In this document: positions 44,627 through 54,060 of the stretch, one piece after another
Layout of the letters: the number at the start of each line of letters is the position of its first letter
How positions within the stretch are numbered: the stretch's first letter is position 1
Assembly: GCF_010728925.1 (NCBI RefSeq)
Contig: NZ_AP022608.1
Coordinates: 3,720,001 to 3,784,000, forward strand
DNA: 64,000 bases
Direction: 5' to 3'
DNA from: Mycolicibacterium gadium
GTDB lineage: Bacteria > Actinomycetota > Actinomycetes > Mycobacteriales > Mycobacteriaceae
Translations under genes and position numbers: made by a program
Notes under the pieces: generated by a model
Seen by the model: only the letters and a program-made list of their open reading frames with translations
What the model was told of the DNA's origin: nothing
Database searches by the model: none

Positions 44627-45742
44627 ATGAAGACGAACGCCGCCATGCTGTGGGGACTCAACGAACCGTGGAGCGTCGAAGAGATCGATCTCGATGGTCC
44701 GCAGGAGGGCGAGGTTCTCGTCGCGTTCGAGGCCACCGGGTTGTGCCATTCCGACCACCACGTCCAGACCGGTGATCTGGCCGGCGTGACACTGCCGATG
44801 ATCGGCGGACACGAGGGTGCCGGCGTCGTGCAGGAGGTCGGCCCCGGCGTGAAGGACCTGAAGCCGGGAGACCACGTGGTGGCGTCCTTCCTGCCCGCGT
44901 GTGGCCGCTGCCGCTGGTGTGCCAGCGGACACCAGAACCTGTGCGATATGGGCGCAATCATCCTGTTGGGCCTGCAGGCCGACGGCACGTACCGGCGCCG
45001 GGTAAAGGGCAAGGACGTCGGCGTGATGGTCGGCGTCGGAAGTTTTTCCGAACTGAGCACGGTGTCGGAGACCTCGTTGGTCAAGGTCGACGACGACCTG
45101 CCGCTGTCGCGCGCGTGCCTGCTGGGCTGCGGGGTGATGACGGGCTGGGGGTCAGCCGTCAACACCGCCGACGTGACCCCGGGTGACACCGTCGTGGTGA
45201 TCGGGTGCGGCGGTATCGGCAGCGGTGCGATCCAGGGCGCCAGGCTGGCGGGTGCCGAGCACATCGTCGTCGTCGACATCGTGGAGTCCAAGCGCGACAA
45301 GGCATTCGAGTTCGGTGCCACCCACTTCGTGACGTCCATGCCGGAAGCGACGGAGTTGGTGGCCGAAATCACCCGCGGGGTGATGGCGGATTCCGCACTG
45401 CTGACCGTCGGCCTGCTCAAGGGCCCGATGATCAACGAGGCGATGGACATCGTCCGCAAGGGCGGCGCGGTGGTGATGACCGCCATCGCCTCGATGGCCG
45501 ACGTGACGCCGACCCTCCCGATGGCGATGGTGACGCTGTACCAGAAGCGGCTGCTCGGCAGCCTTTACGGCGAGGCGAATCCCCGCGCGGACATTCCGCG
45601 GCTACTCAACCTCTACCGCGACGGCAAGCTACTGCTCGACGAGACGGTCACCGCGGAGTACAAGCTGGCCGACATCAACGAGGCCTACGACGACATGCTC
45701 GCCGGCCGCAACATCCGCGGTGTGATCGTCCACAACCACTAG
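44627..45742 (+). CDS. NDMA-dependent-type zinc alcohol dehydrogenase
   Basis: 371 residues. Catalytic zinc ligands C40 and H62 (GHEGAG), structural-zinc cysteines C92, C95, C98 and C106, and NAD motif VIGCGGIGSGAIQG. The sequence is of the actinobacterial NDMA-dependent alcohol dehydrogenase group, where NAD(H) stays bound and is recycled by another acceptor, often in mycofactocin systems. Substrate unknown; it sits between satD and fadA6. Its stop TAG shares CTAG with the convergent fadA6 stop. Confidence 0.87.
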   Translation: MKTNAAMLWGLNEPWSVEEIDLDGPQEGEVLVAFEATGLCHSDHHVQTGDLAGVTLPMIGGHEGAGVVQEVGPGVKDLKPGDHVVASFLPACGRCRWCASGHQNLCDMGAIILLGLQADGTYRRRVKGKDVGVMVGVGSFSELSTVSETSLVKVDDDLPLSRACLLGCGVMTGWGSAVNTADVTPGDTVVVIGCGGIGSGAIQGARLAGAEHIVVVDIVESKRDKAFEFGATHFVTSMPEATELVAEITRGVMADSALLTVGLLKGPMINEAMDIVRKGGAVVMTAIASMADVTPTLPMAMVTLYQKRLLGSLYGEANPRADIPRLLNLYRDGKLLLDETVTAEYKLADINEAYDDMLAGRNIRGVIVHNH

Positions 45743-46887
45743 AGCCTTTCGATGATCGTGACGTTGGCGGTGCCGCCGCCCTCGCACATCGTCTGCAGAC
45801 CGTAGCGACCGCCGGTGCGCTCCAACGTGTTCAGCATCGTGGTGAACAGCTTGGCGCCCGTCGCACCGAGCGGGTGACCGAGCGCGATCGCGCCGCCGTT
45901 GGGGTTGACCTTCGCGTGGTCGACGTCGAGCTCCTTCATCCACGCCATCACGACGGGTGCGAACGCCTCGTTGATCTCGACGGTGTCGATGTCATCCATC
46001 GTCAGGCCGGTCTTCTTCAGCGCGTACTGGGTGGCGGGAATCGGCCCCGTCAGCATGAACACCGGGTCGGCCCCGCGGGCGCTGATGTGGTGGATGCGGG
46101 CGCGCGGCTTAAGATTATGAGCCTGAACTGCGTTCTCCGATGCGAGCAGCACCGCGCTCGCACCGTCCGAGATCTGGCTGGCCATCGCGGCGGTCAGCCG
46201 GCCGCCCTCGACAAGGGTCTTGAGGCCGGCCATCTTCTCCAGCGACGTGTCGCGTGGACCTTCGTCGATGGCGAAACCGTCGACGCCGATGATCTCGTTC
46301 TCGAAGTGTCCGGCCCGGATCGCCTCCTGCGCGCGCTGATGGCTGATCAGTGAGAACTCCTCCATCTCTTCACGCGAGAGGTTCCACTTCTCGGCGATCA
46401 GCTCCGAACCGCGGAACTGCGAGATCTCCTGGTCGCCGTAGCGGTGCAGCCAGCTCTTGGATTCGTTGGTCGGCGAGGTGAACCCGAACTGCTCGGCGAC
46501 GGTCATGGCCGACGAGATCGGAATCTGGCTCATGTTCTGCATTCCGCCCGCCACGATCAGGTCGGCGGTGCCGGACATGATGGCCTGTGCGCCAAAGGAA
46601 ATGGCCTGCTGGCTCGACCCGCACTGGCGGTCAACCGTGACGCCTGGCACCTCTTCGGGATATCCGGCGGCCAGCCATGACAGCCTGGCGATGTTGCCTG
46701 CCTGGGGTCCGATGGCGTCAACGCAGCCGGCGATGACGTCATCGACGGCGCCCGGGTCGACGTCGACGCGGTCGAACAGTCCGCGCCACCCGGCGGCGCC
46801 CAGATCGACGGGATGCACGCCGGACAGACCGCCGTTGCGCTTGCCCACTGCGGTGCGGACAGCTTCGATGACATATGCCTCAGCCAT
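45739..46887 (-). CDS. fadA6: Thiolase FadA6 of the C/D-ring pathway
   Basis: 382 residues. Nucleophile C89 in VDRQCGSSQQA, His in [11 protein letters not shown], second Cys in TMCEGGGTAN. It performs the last thiolysis in HIP breakdown. I chose ATG 46887, which shares a base with the kstR2 stop (TAATG). Counterpart of Rv3556c. Confidence 0.94.
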   Translation of the reverse strand: MAEAYVIEAVRTAVGKRNGGLSGVHPVDLGAAGWRGLFDRVDVDPGAVDDVIAGCVDAIGPQAGNIARLSWLAAGYPEEVPGVTVDRQCGSSQQAISFGAQAIMSGTADLIVAGGMQNMSQIPISSAMTVAEQFGFTSPTNESKSWLHRYGDQEISQFRGSELIAEKWNLSREEMEEFSLISHQRAQEAIRAGHFENEIIGVDGFAIDEGPRDTSLEKMAGLKTLVEGGRLTAAMASQISDGASAVLLASENAVQAHNLKPRARIHHISARGADPVFMLTGPIPATQYALKKTGLTMDDIDTVEINEAFAPVVMAWMKELDVDHAKVNPNGGAIALGHPLGATGAKLFTTMLNTLERTGGRYGLQTMCEGGGTANVTIIERL

Positions 46888-47492
46888 TACTCGACTCCTT
46901 CTTTGGTGATACCACCGAGAACTATGGATAGGTACTGTCGGCCGACCTCTTCGGCCGTGAGCGGTCCACCCGGCTGATACCAGCGGACCGAAACCCAGGT
47001 GGTGTCGCGGATGAACCGGTAGACCAGGTCGACGTCGATGTCGGGCCGGAAGTACCCGTCTTGGACGCCCTGGTCGAGCAGGTCCAGCCACATCTTGCGC
47101 TGCTCTTGATTGCGTTTCTCGACATAGGAGAACCGCTCCTGGCCCGCGAGCCGCTTGGCCTCGTCCTGGTAGATGACGACCTGCGCGTGCCGATGCTCGA
47201 TCGCCTCGAACGACGCCATGAAAAGGCCCTTGAGCCGCTCCAGCGGATTGGGTTCCTCCGCGACGATCTGCTCGTACCGATCGAACAGCCAGTCCAGGAA
47301 ACCACGCAGCACCTCGTCGACCATCTCCTCCTTCGACGAGAAGTGGTGGTAGAGACTGCCGGACAGGATTCCCGCCGAGTCGGCGATGTCGCGCACCGTC
47401 GTCGCCCGTAGCCCACGCTCGGCGAACATCGTCGCGGCGAGCTCGAGGAGCTCGTCGCGCCGTGTCTGTCCAGCGGGACTTTCGGTACTCAT
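46887..47492 (-). CDS. kstR2: TetR-family repressor KstR2
   Basis: 201 residues, the usual length. The N-terminal helix-turn-helix (about 12-58) reads RRDELLELAATMFAERGLRATTVRDIADSAGI...GSLYHHFSSKEE written here in shortened form; the rest is the ligand domain that binds HIP-CoA in M. tuberculosis KstR2 (Rv3557c). It is coupled to ipdF upstream (ATGA) and fadA6 downstream. Autoregulation is likely through the operator at 49439, which leads its operon. Confidence 0.95.
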   Translation of the reverse strand: MSTESPAGQTRRDELLELAATMFAERGLRATTVRDIADSAGILSGSLYHHFSSKEEMVDEVLRGFLDWLFDRYEQIVAEEPNPLERLKGLFMASFEAIEHRHAQVVIYQDEAKRLAGQERFSYVEKRNQEQRKMWLDLLDQGVQDGYFRPDIDVDLVYRFIRDTTWVSVRWYQPGGPLTAEEVGRQYLSIVLGGITKEGVE

Positions 47493-48277
47493 GCTCGTTG
47501 GCTCGACACCGAAATCACTTCTCCAGTCAGGTAACTGGAGTAGTCGCTGGCCAGGAACGCGATGGTGGCGGCGATCTCCCATGGCTCGGCAGCCCGGCCG
47601 AACGCCTCGCCCTCCGAGAGCCGGTCCAGCAGCTCTGAGCTGCTGACCTTCTCGAGGAACTTGTGCCGGGCAATGCTCGGTGACACCGCATTGATCCGAA
47701 CGCCGTGCTCGACGGCTTCGATTGCGCTGCAGCGTGTCAGCGCCATCACGCCCGCCTTGGCGGCGGCATAGTGCGACTGGGAGTGTTGCGCCCGCCAGCC
47801 GAGGACGCTGGCGTTGTTGACGATCACACCGCCGTGGTCCGCGTCGCGGAAGTACCGCAGCGCGGCGCGCGTCGCACGCATCACCGACGTCAGGGTCACG
47901 TTGAGGACGCGGTCCCACTCCTCGTCGGTCATGTCGACAACGGGCGTCTCGCCGCCCAGCCCCGCGTTGTTGACCAGCACGTCCAGCCGCCCCATCCGAG
48001 CGGTGGTCGACGAGATCAGCGCGTCGACCTGCGCGGTGGACGTCACGTCGCACACGACGCTCTCGACGCGACCGAGGCCGAGTTCGAGGAGCTGGTCGCG
48101 GGTTTCACCGAGGCGCCGCTCGTGGTGGTCGGAGATCACGACGTCAGCCCCCTCGACCAGCGCGCGTCGTGCGACCGACGAGCCGATGCCGGTGCCTGCG
48201 GCTGCGGTCACCACCACGACCTTGTCCGTCAGAAGTCCGTGGCCCTCAATCTCTTTCGGCGCTTCGGCCAGAGTCAT
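47489..48277 (-). CDS. ipdF: IpdF, SDR of the HIP pathway
   Basis: 262 residues. Cofactor block VVVVTAAAGTGIGSSVARRA (unusual Ala-rich variant of TGxxxGIG), NNAGLGGETPV, and NNASVLGWRAQHSQSHYAAAKAG with Tyr and Lys. It oxidises the 5-hydroxyl of a HIP-CoA derivative. In M. tuberculosis PPE64 separates kstR2 from this gene (Rv3559c); here they overlap directly. Confidence 0.92.
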   Translation of the reverse strand: MTLAEAPKEIEGHGLLTDKVVVVTAAAGTGIGSSVARRALVEGADVVISDHHERRLGETRDQLLELGLGRVESVVCDVTSTAQVDALISSTTARMGRLDVLVNNAGLGGETPVVDMTDEEWDRVLNVTLTSVMRATRAALRYFRDADHGGVIVNNASVLGWRAQHSQSHYAAAKAGVMALTRCSAIEAVEHGVRINAVSPSIARHKFLEKVSSSELLDRLSEGEAFGRAAEPWEIAATIAFLASDYSSYLTGEVISVSSQRA

Positions 48278-49422
48278 CCCTTTACCTCACGGGGTAGGCC
48301 GAGCACCCGCTCGGCAATGATGTTGCGCTGGATCTCATTGGAGCCGCCGTAGATCGTGTCCGCCCTGGAGAACAGGTACAGCCGCTGCCATTCGTCGAAG
48401 CCACCGTCGGTCAGCGTCAGGCCGTCGCGCCCCAGCACCTCCATCGCGATCTCGCCTAGCTCACGATGCCAGTTGGCCCACAACAGTTTCGAGACGTTGT
48501 CTTGACCGGGTTGCTCGACATCCATGGTCGCCAGCGCGTAGGACCGCATGGTGCGCAGACCGGCCCACGACCGAGTGAGCCGCTCGCGGATCAGCGGATC
48601 GTCGGCTGCGCCGTTGCGCTTGGCGAGCTCGGCGACGCCGGAGAGCTCACGGGCGTACTCGATCTGCTGGCCGAGCGTCGACACACCACGCTCGAACGTC
48701 AACAGTGCCATGGCGACTCGCCAACCATCGCCCGGCGTCCCAACCACCAGATCGGCCTCGGTGCGCGCGTCGTCGAAAAACACCTCGTTGAACTCAGAGT
48801 CCCCGGTCAACTGCACGATCGGCCGCACCACGACACCCGGCTGATCCAACGGCACCAGAAGGAAGGACAGACCGGCGTGACGCTTGGAACCCTTCTCGGT
48901 GCGGGCGACGACGAAGCACCACTGCGCCCAGTGCGCCAGCGATGTCCACACCTTCTGCCCGTTGATCACCCACTCGTCACCGACGAGCTCGGCAGTCGTC
49001 GACACGTTGGCCAGATCGCTGCCCGCGCCGGGTTCGGAGTAGCCCTGACACCACAGCTCGGTGACATCGAGAATCTTGGGCAGGAAGCGCTGCTGCTGCT
49101 CTGGGGTTCCGAACGCGATCACTGTCGGACCCAGCAGTTCCTCACCGAAGTGGTTCACCTTCGCGGGCGCGTTCGCGAGGGCGTACTCCTCGTAGAAAGC
49201 GACGCGGTGCGCAACGGTCAGGCCGCGGCCGCCGTGCTCCTCCGGCCAGCCGAGACATGTGTAGCCGGCGGCCGCGAGATGCTGGTTCCATGCGCGTCGT
49301 TCCTCGAACGCCTCATCCTCGCGACCCGGGCCTCCGAGGCCTTTGATCGCGGCGAATTCGCCGGTGAGATTCTCGGCGAGCCAGTCGCGGACCTCGGCCC
49401 TGAACTCCTGGACCTCTATCAC
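48274..49422 (-). CDS. fadE30: Acyl-CoA dehydrogenase FadE30
   Basis: 382 residues with full ACAD architecture: CQGYSEPGAGSDLANVST, KVWTSLAHWAQWCFVVART and C-terminal TIYGGSNEIQRNIIAERVLG. It is assigned to dehydrogenation of the propionyl-CoA side chain of HIP-CoA. First gene of the fadE30-ipdF-kstR2-fadA6 operon, 17 bp from the KstR2 operator. Counterpart of Rv3560c. Confidence 0.93.
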   Translation of the reverse strand: MIEVQEFRAEVRDWLAENLTGEFAAIKGLGGPGREDEAFEERRAWNQHLAAAGYTCLGWPEEHGGRGLTVAHRVAFYEEYALANAPAKVNHFGEELLGPTVIAFGTPEQQQRFLPKILDVTELWCQGYSEPGAGSDLANVSTTAELVGDEWVINGQKVWTSLAHWAQWCFVVARTEKGSKRHAGLSFLLVPLDQPGVVVRPIVQLTGDSEFNEVFFDDARTEADLVVGTPGDGWRVAMALLTFERGVSTLGQQIEYARELSGVAELAKRNGAADDPLIRERLTRSWAGLRTMRSYALATMDVEQPGQDNVSKLLWANWHRELGEIAMEVLGRDGLTLTDGGFDEWQRLYLFSRADTIYGGSNEIQRNIIAERVLGLPREVKG

Positions 49423-49438
49423 CCCTGTAGGCTAACCT

Positions 49439-49452
49439 ACCAAGCACTTGCT
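49439..49452 (+). promoter_or_regulatory. KstR2 operator between fadE30 and fadD3
   Basis: ACCAAGCACTTGCT matches ANCAAGNNCTTGNT at every fixed position, in the 47-bp divergent gap. It can control both operons. Confidence 0.9.
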
Positions 49453-49469
49453 TTGTTAGAGGAGCATCG

Positions 49470-51008
49470 ATGACGCCCGATCTGAGGACCATTCCGCAGG
49501 TCCTGGACCGGATTGCTGACCAGTTCTCGGACCACGACGCCCTGGTCACGACCGATCGCCGGCTGACTTACGCGCAATTGCGCACCGAGGTGCGCCAGGC
49601 CGCCGCCGCCATGATCGACCTGGGCGTGCAGGCCGGGGACCGGGTCGCGATCTGGTCGCCGAACACCTGGCATTGGGTGGTCGCGTGCCTGGCCACGCAC
49701 TATGCCGGCGCTGTGGTGGTGCCGCTGAACACCCGCTACACCGCGAGTGAGGCCACCGACATTCTCGCCCGCACCGCCGCTCCGCTGCTGTTCGCCGCGG
49801 GCGAGTTCCTCGGCGCCGACAAGGCCGCGTCCATCGATCGGGGTTCCCTGCCCGACCTACGGCACGTGATTCGCGTCCCGATCGAGCAGGCCGACGGCAC
49901 GTGGGACGAGTTCGTGGCGCGGGGGACAAACCTGGCGGCGGTCGACGCGCGCGTCGCCGCGCTGACCCCCGACGACGTCTCCGACATCCTCTTCACATCC
50001 GGCACCACCGGTCGCAGTAAGGGCGCGCTGTGCGCGCATCGCCAGTCGCTCGACGCGCCCGCGGCGTGGGCCGCCTGCGGACAGCTCACGAGCGCCGACC
50101 GCTACCTGTGCATCAATCCGTTCTTCCACAACTTCGGCTACAAGGCCGGAATCCTGGCGTGCCTGCAGACCGGCGCGACGCTCATCCCGCAGCTGACGTT
50201 CGACCCGGAGAACGCGATGGCCGCGGTGGCCGAACACCGCATCACCGTGCTGCCGGGGCCGCCCACGATCTACCAGACCCTGCTGGACCATCCGAAGCGC
50301 GGCGACTACGACCTGACGTCGCTGCGATTCGCGGTGACCGGCGCGGCGACGATCCCCGTGGTTCTGATCGAACGCATGCAGAGCGAACTCGACATCGACA
50401 TCGTGCTGACGGCGTACGGCCTGACCGAGGCCAGCGGGTTCGGCACGATGTGCCGCGCGGAGGACGACGCGGTCACCGTGGCCGCGACATGCGGGCGCCC
50501 GATCGCCGACTTCGAACTGCGCATCGACGACCCGTCCGAGGACGGGTCGGGTGAGGTGCTGCTGCGCGGGCCCAACGTGATGCTCGGATACCTCGATGAT
50601 CCCGAAGCCACCGCCGCCGCAATCGATTCCGACGGCTGGCTACACACCGGCGACGTCGGCCGATTGGACGAGCGCGGAAACCTGACGATCACCGATCGGC
50701 TCAAGGACATGTACATCTGCGGCGGATTCAATGTGTATCCCGCCGAGATCGAGCAGGTGCTGGCGCGCCTCGACGGCGTCGCCGAGTCGGCCGTCATCGG
50801 GGTGCCCGACGATCGCTTGGGCGAGGTCGGCAAGGCGTTCCTCGTACTCAAGCCAGGCGCGGAACTAGACGAAAAACAGGTAATCACCTATACGCGTGAG
50901 CATCTCGCGAACTTCAAGGCGCCGCGTTTCGTGGAGTTCCTCGACGTGCTGCCGCGTAATCCGGGCGGCAAAGTGGTCAAGCCAGTCCTCCGCGGGATGA
51001 GGAAATAG
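49470..51008 (+). CDS. fadD3: HIP-CoA synthetase FadD3
   Basis: 512 residues, AMP-forming acyl-CoA ligase. ATP-binding motif FTSGTTGRSKG, LTAYGLTEASGFG, hinge WLHTGDVGRLDERG and C-terminal lysine region NPGGKVVKPVL. FadD3 activates 3aalpha-H-4alpha(3'-propanoate)-7abeta-methylhexahydroindanedione (HIP), giving HIP-CoA, the KstR2 effector. A strong AGAGGAG lies seven bases before the ATG. Counterpart of Rv3561. Confidence 0.95.
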   Translation: MTPDLRTIPQVLDRIADQFSDHDALVTTDRRLTYAQLRTEVRQAAAAMIDLGVQAGDRVAIWSPNTWHWVVACLATHYAGAVVVPLNTRYTASEATDILARTAAPLLFAAGEFLGADKAASIDRGSLPDLRHVIRVPIEQADGTWDEFVARGTNLAAVDARVAALTPDDVSDILFTSGTTGRSKGALCAHRQSLDAPAAWAACGQLTSADRYLCINPFFHNFGYKAGILACLQTGATLIPQLTFDPENAMAAVAEHRITVLPGPPTIYQTLLDHPKRGDYDLTSLRFAVTGAATIPVVLIERMQSELDIDIVLTAYGLTEASGFGTMCRAEDDAVTVAATCGRPIADFELRIDDPSEDGSGEVLLRGPNVMLGYLDDPEATAAAIDSDGWLHTGDVGRLDERGNLTITDRLKDMYICGGFNVYPAEIEQVLARLDGVAESAVIGVPDDRLGEVGKAFLVLKPGAELDEKQVITYTREHLANFKAPRFVEFLDVLPRNPGGKVVKPVLRGMRK

Positions 51009-51017
51009 GAAGCACTG

Positions 51018-52142
51018 ATGGATCTCAATTTCGACGACGCGACCTTGGACTTCCAGTCCGAGGTGCGCGAATTCCTCTCGGCGAACAAGGACAAGTTCCC
51101 GACCAAGTCATACGACACGGCCGAGGGCTTCGAACAACACCGGACCTGGGACAAGGTGCTCTTCGACGCCGGCTTGTCGGTGATCACGTGGCCCGAGAAG
51201 TACGGCGGCCGCGACGCGACGCTGCTGCAGTGGGTGGTCTACGAGGAGGAGTACTTCCGCGCGGGCGCGCCCGGCCGAGCGAGCGCGAACGGCACGTCGA
51301 TGCTCGCGCCGACCCTGTTCGCGCACGGCACCCAGGAGCAGCTCGACAGGGCGTTGCCCAAAATGGCCAGTGGCGAGGAGATCTGGGCGCAGGCCTGGTC
51401 GGAGCCCGAGTCGGGCAGCGACCTGGCGTCGCTGCGATCGACCGCCACCAAGACCGACGGTGGCTGGCTGCTCAACGGCCAGAAGATCTGGAGCTCGCGG
51501 GCGCCGTTCGGGGAGCGTGCGTTCGGGTTGTTCCGCTCGGATCCCGAGGCGCAGCGCCACAAAGGGCTGACGTACGTCATGTTCGACCTGAAGGCCGACG
51601 GGGTCACGGTGCGCCCGATTGCCCAGCTGGGCGGCGACACCGGTTTCGGGGAGATCTTCCTCGACGACGTGTTCGTGCCTGACAACGACGTGATCGGTGA
51701 GGTGAACGACGGCTGGCGCGCCGCAATGAGTACGTCGAGCAATGAGCGCGGGATGTCACTTCGCAGCCCGGCCCGCTTCATCGCGCCCGCCGAAAGACTG
51801 GTGTCCCAGTGGAAGGCCAACCCCGACCCCGTTTTCGTCGACCGGGTAGCCGACGCCTGGATCAAGGCGCAGGCCTACCGGCTGCACACGTTCGGCACCG
51901 TGACCAGAGTGAGTGGCGGCGGTGAACTGGGCGCCGAGTCGTCGGTGACCAAGGTGTTCTGGTCGGACCTCGACGTGGCGATCCATCAGACCGCGCTGGA
52001 CATGCGCGGCGCCGACGCCGAGCTGGTCGACTCGTGGACCGAAGGTCTGCTTTTCGCACTGGGCGGCCCGATCTACGCGGGCACCAACGAGATTCAGCGC
52101 AACATCATCGCCGAGCGCCTACTGGGCCTGCCGCGGAAGTAG
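51018..52142 (+). CDS. fadE31: Acyl-CoA dehydrogenase FadE31
   Basis: 374 residues: AQAWSEPESGSDLASLRS for FAD binding, KIWSSRAPFGERAFGLFRS and C-terminal PIYAGTNEIQRNIIAERLLG. Full-length ACAD, probably the FAD-rich partner of a heteromer with a shorter subunit encoded downstream. Starts 9 bp after fadD3. Counterpart of Rv3562. Confidence 0.92.
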   Translation: MDLNFDDATLDFQSEVREFLSANKDKFPTKSYDTAEGFEQHRTWDKVLFDAGLSVITWPEKYGGRDATLLQWVVYEEEYFRAGAPGRASANGTSMLAPTLFAHGTQEQLDRALPKMASGEEIWAQAWSEPESGSDLASLRSTATKTDGGWLLNGQKIWSSRAPFGERAFGLFRSDPEAQRHKGLTYVMFDLKADGVTVRPIAQLGGDTGFGEIFLDDVFVPDNDVIGEVNDGWRAAMSTSSNERGMSLRSPARFIAPAERLVSQWKANPDPVFVDRVADAWIKAQAYRLHTFGTVTRVSGGGELGAESSVTKVFWSDLDVAIHQTALDMRGADAELVDSWTEGLLFALGGPIYAGTNEIQRNIIAERLLGLPRK

Positions 52143-52146
52143 ACAG

Positions 52147-53112
52147 ATGAACTTCGAGATTGACGAACAGCAGCGCGACTTCGCCGCCAGCATCGACGCC
52201 GCACTCGGCGCGGCCGACATGCCCGCCGCGGTGCGCGCGTGGGCCGCGGGCGACCCCGCGCCTGGCCGCAAGGTGTGGGCACAGCTGGCCGACCTGGGTG
52301 TGACCGCCCTGATGGTGCCCGAGAAGTTCGACGGGATCGACGCGCACCCCGTCGATCTGGTGGTCGCCGCCGAGCGGTTGGGTCGGTGGTGCGTTCCCGG
52401 CCCGGTGACCGAATCGATCGCGGTGGCACCGGTTCTCCTCGCCAGCCACGATGACGGGGCCGAACGGAGCGCGGCGCTGGCGGCCGGTAAGTTGATCGCC
52501 ACCGTGGCGATGCCCCCACAGGTACCGCGGGCGGTGGACGCCGACACCGCCGGCCTGATTCTGGTGGCGGCCGATGGAAAAGTCAGCGACGGCACCGCGG
52601 GCGAGCAGGCGCAATCCGTCGACCCGAGTCGAAAGTTGTTCAACGTCAGCGTGTCCGGGGACGGCCAGGCCGCCGATGTGGAACGCGCATACGAGTTCGG
52701 CGTGTTGGCGACTGCGGCGCAGCTGGTCGGGGCAGGGCAGGCGCTGCTCGACATGTCGGTCGAGTACGCCAAGCAGCGCAGCCAGTTCGGCACGGTGATC
52801 GGTACGTATCAGGCAATCAAACACAAACTCGCCGACGTGCACATTGCCCTGGAGCTCGCTCGGCCCCTGGTCTACGGGGCGGCGCTGTCGGTGGCCGACC
52901 AGACGCCGGAGACGGCGCGCGACGTCAGTGCCGCCAAGGTCGCCGCGGCGGACGCCGCGCTGCTGGCGGCACGCTCTGCGCTACAGACCCACGGCGCGAT
53001 CGGATTCACGCAAGAGCACGACATGTCGCTGTCGCTGTTGCGGGTGCAGGCACTGCGTTCGGCGTGGGGCGATCCCACGCTGCACCGGCGACGGCTTCTG
53101 GAGGCACTGTGA
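52147..53112 (+). CDS. fadE32: Acyl-CoA dehydrogenase FadE32
   Basis: 321 residues, short ACAD subunit. C-terminal core RSQFGTVIGTYQAIKHKLADVHIA and THGAIGFTQEHDMSLSLLR is conserved, the middle FAD segment is weak, as in subunits of alpha2beta2 steroid ACADs. Four bp after fadE31, overlaps fadE33 by GTGA. Counterpart of Rv3563. Confidence 0.91.
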   Translation: MNFEIDEQQRDFAASIDAALGAADMPAAVRAWAAGDPAPGRKVWAQLADLGVTALMVPEKFDGIDAHPVDLVVAAERLGRWCVPGPVTESIAVAPVLLASHDDGAERSAALAAGKLIATVAMPPQVPRAVDADTAGLILVAADGKVSDGTAGEQAQSVDPSRKLFNVSVSGDGQAADVERAYEFGVLATAAQLVGAGQALLDMSVEYAKQRSQFGTVIGTYQAIKHKLADVHIALELARPLVYGAALSVADQTPETARDVSAAKVAAADAALLAARSALQTHGAIGFTQEHDMSLSLLRVQALRSAWGDPTLHRRRLLEAL

Positions 53113-54050
53113 GCGAAGAACGGGAACTGCTGCGGGGCACGGTAGCCGCCCTGGTCGAAAAGCACGCGTCGCCTGAGGCCGTACGGCAGGCGATGGAGTC
53201 CGAGCGAGGTTTCGACGAGTCGCTGTGGAAGTTGTTGTGCGAGCAGGTGGGCGCCGCCGCTCTGGTGGTACCCGAGGAGCTCGGCGGTGCGGGTGGTGAG
53301 CTCGCCGATGCCGCCGTCGTCCTCGAAGAACTCGGCAAGGGCCTGGTGCCGACGCCTCTGCTCGGCACGACGCTGGCTGAGCTGGCGCTGCTGACCGCCG
53401 AGCAACCCGACGCCTCCGCGCTGGAAGAACTCGCGGCCGGTACCAAGATCGGCACGGTCGCGTTCGATACGAATTTTGTGATCAGCGGCGACGTCGCTGA
53501 CATCGTGATCACCGCGGACGGAGAGCGGCTGACGCTGCTGTCGGAGTTCACCGCGAACCGCGTCGACACCATGGATCCGACGCGTCGGCTGGCCCGCATC
53601 GAATCGCAGGGCGATACCGAGATCGGCGCCGACCCGGGGCTCGCCGATACGGCGGCGATCCTGCTGGCCGCCGAGCAGATCGGAGCGGCCGCACGGTGTC
53701 TCGATCTCACCGTCGCGTACACCAAGGACAGGGTTCAGTTCGGCAGGCCGATCGGCAGCTTCCAGGCGCTCAAGCACCGGATGGCCGACCTGTACGTCGC
53801 AGTGCAGTCGGCGCGCGCGGTGGTCAATGACGCGGTAGCCGAACCATCACCGACATCAGCGGCGCTGGCGCGTTTCTCGGCGAGCGAAGCGTTCTCCGAG
53901 GTGGTGGGCGAGGCAGTCCAGATGCACGGTGGCATCGCCATCACGTGGGAGCACGACATTCAGCTGTACTTCAAGCGAGCGCACGGCAGCGCGCAACTGC
54001 TCGGACCGCCTAGGGAGCATTTGCGTCGGCTCGAATCCGAAGTGTTCTAA
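53109..54050 (+). CDS. fadE33: Acyl-CoA dehydrogenase FadE33
   Basis: 313 residues from GTG 53109 (VSEERELLRG), overlapping the fadE32 stop; a longer start is not supported. Another short ACAD subunit with RVQFGRPIGSFQALKHRMADLYVA and MHGGIAITWEHDIQLYFKRAHG. Works in the HIP pathway with one of the full-length partners. Counterpart of Rv3564. Confidence 0.91.
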   Translation: MSEERELLRGTVAALVEKHASPEAVRQAMESERGFDESLWKLLCEQVGAAALVVPEELGGAGGELADAAVVLEELGKGLVPTPLLGTTLAELALLTAEQPDASALEELAAGTKIGTVAFDTNFVISGDVADIVITADGERLTLLSEFTANRVDTMDPTRRLARIESQGDTEIGADPGLADTAAILLAAEQIGAAARCLDLTVAYTKDRVQFGRPIGSFQALKHRMADLYVAVQSARAVVNDAVAEPSPTSAALARFSASEAFSEVVGEAVQMHGGIAITWEHDIQLYFKRAHGSAQLLGPPREHLRRLESEVF

Positions 54051-54060
54051 CGTTGGCTAC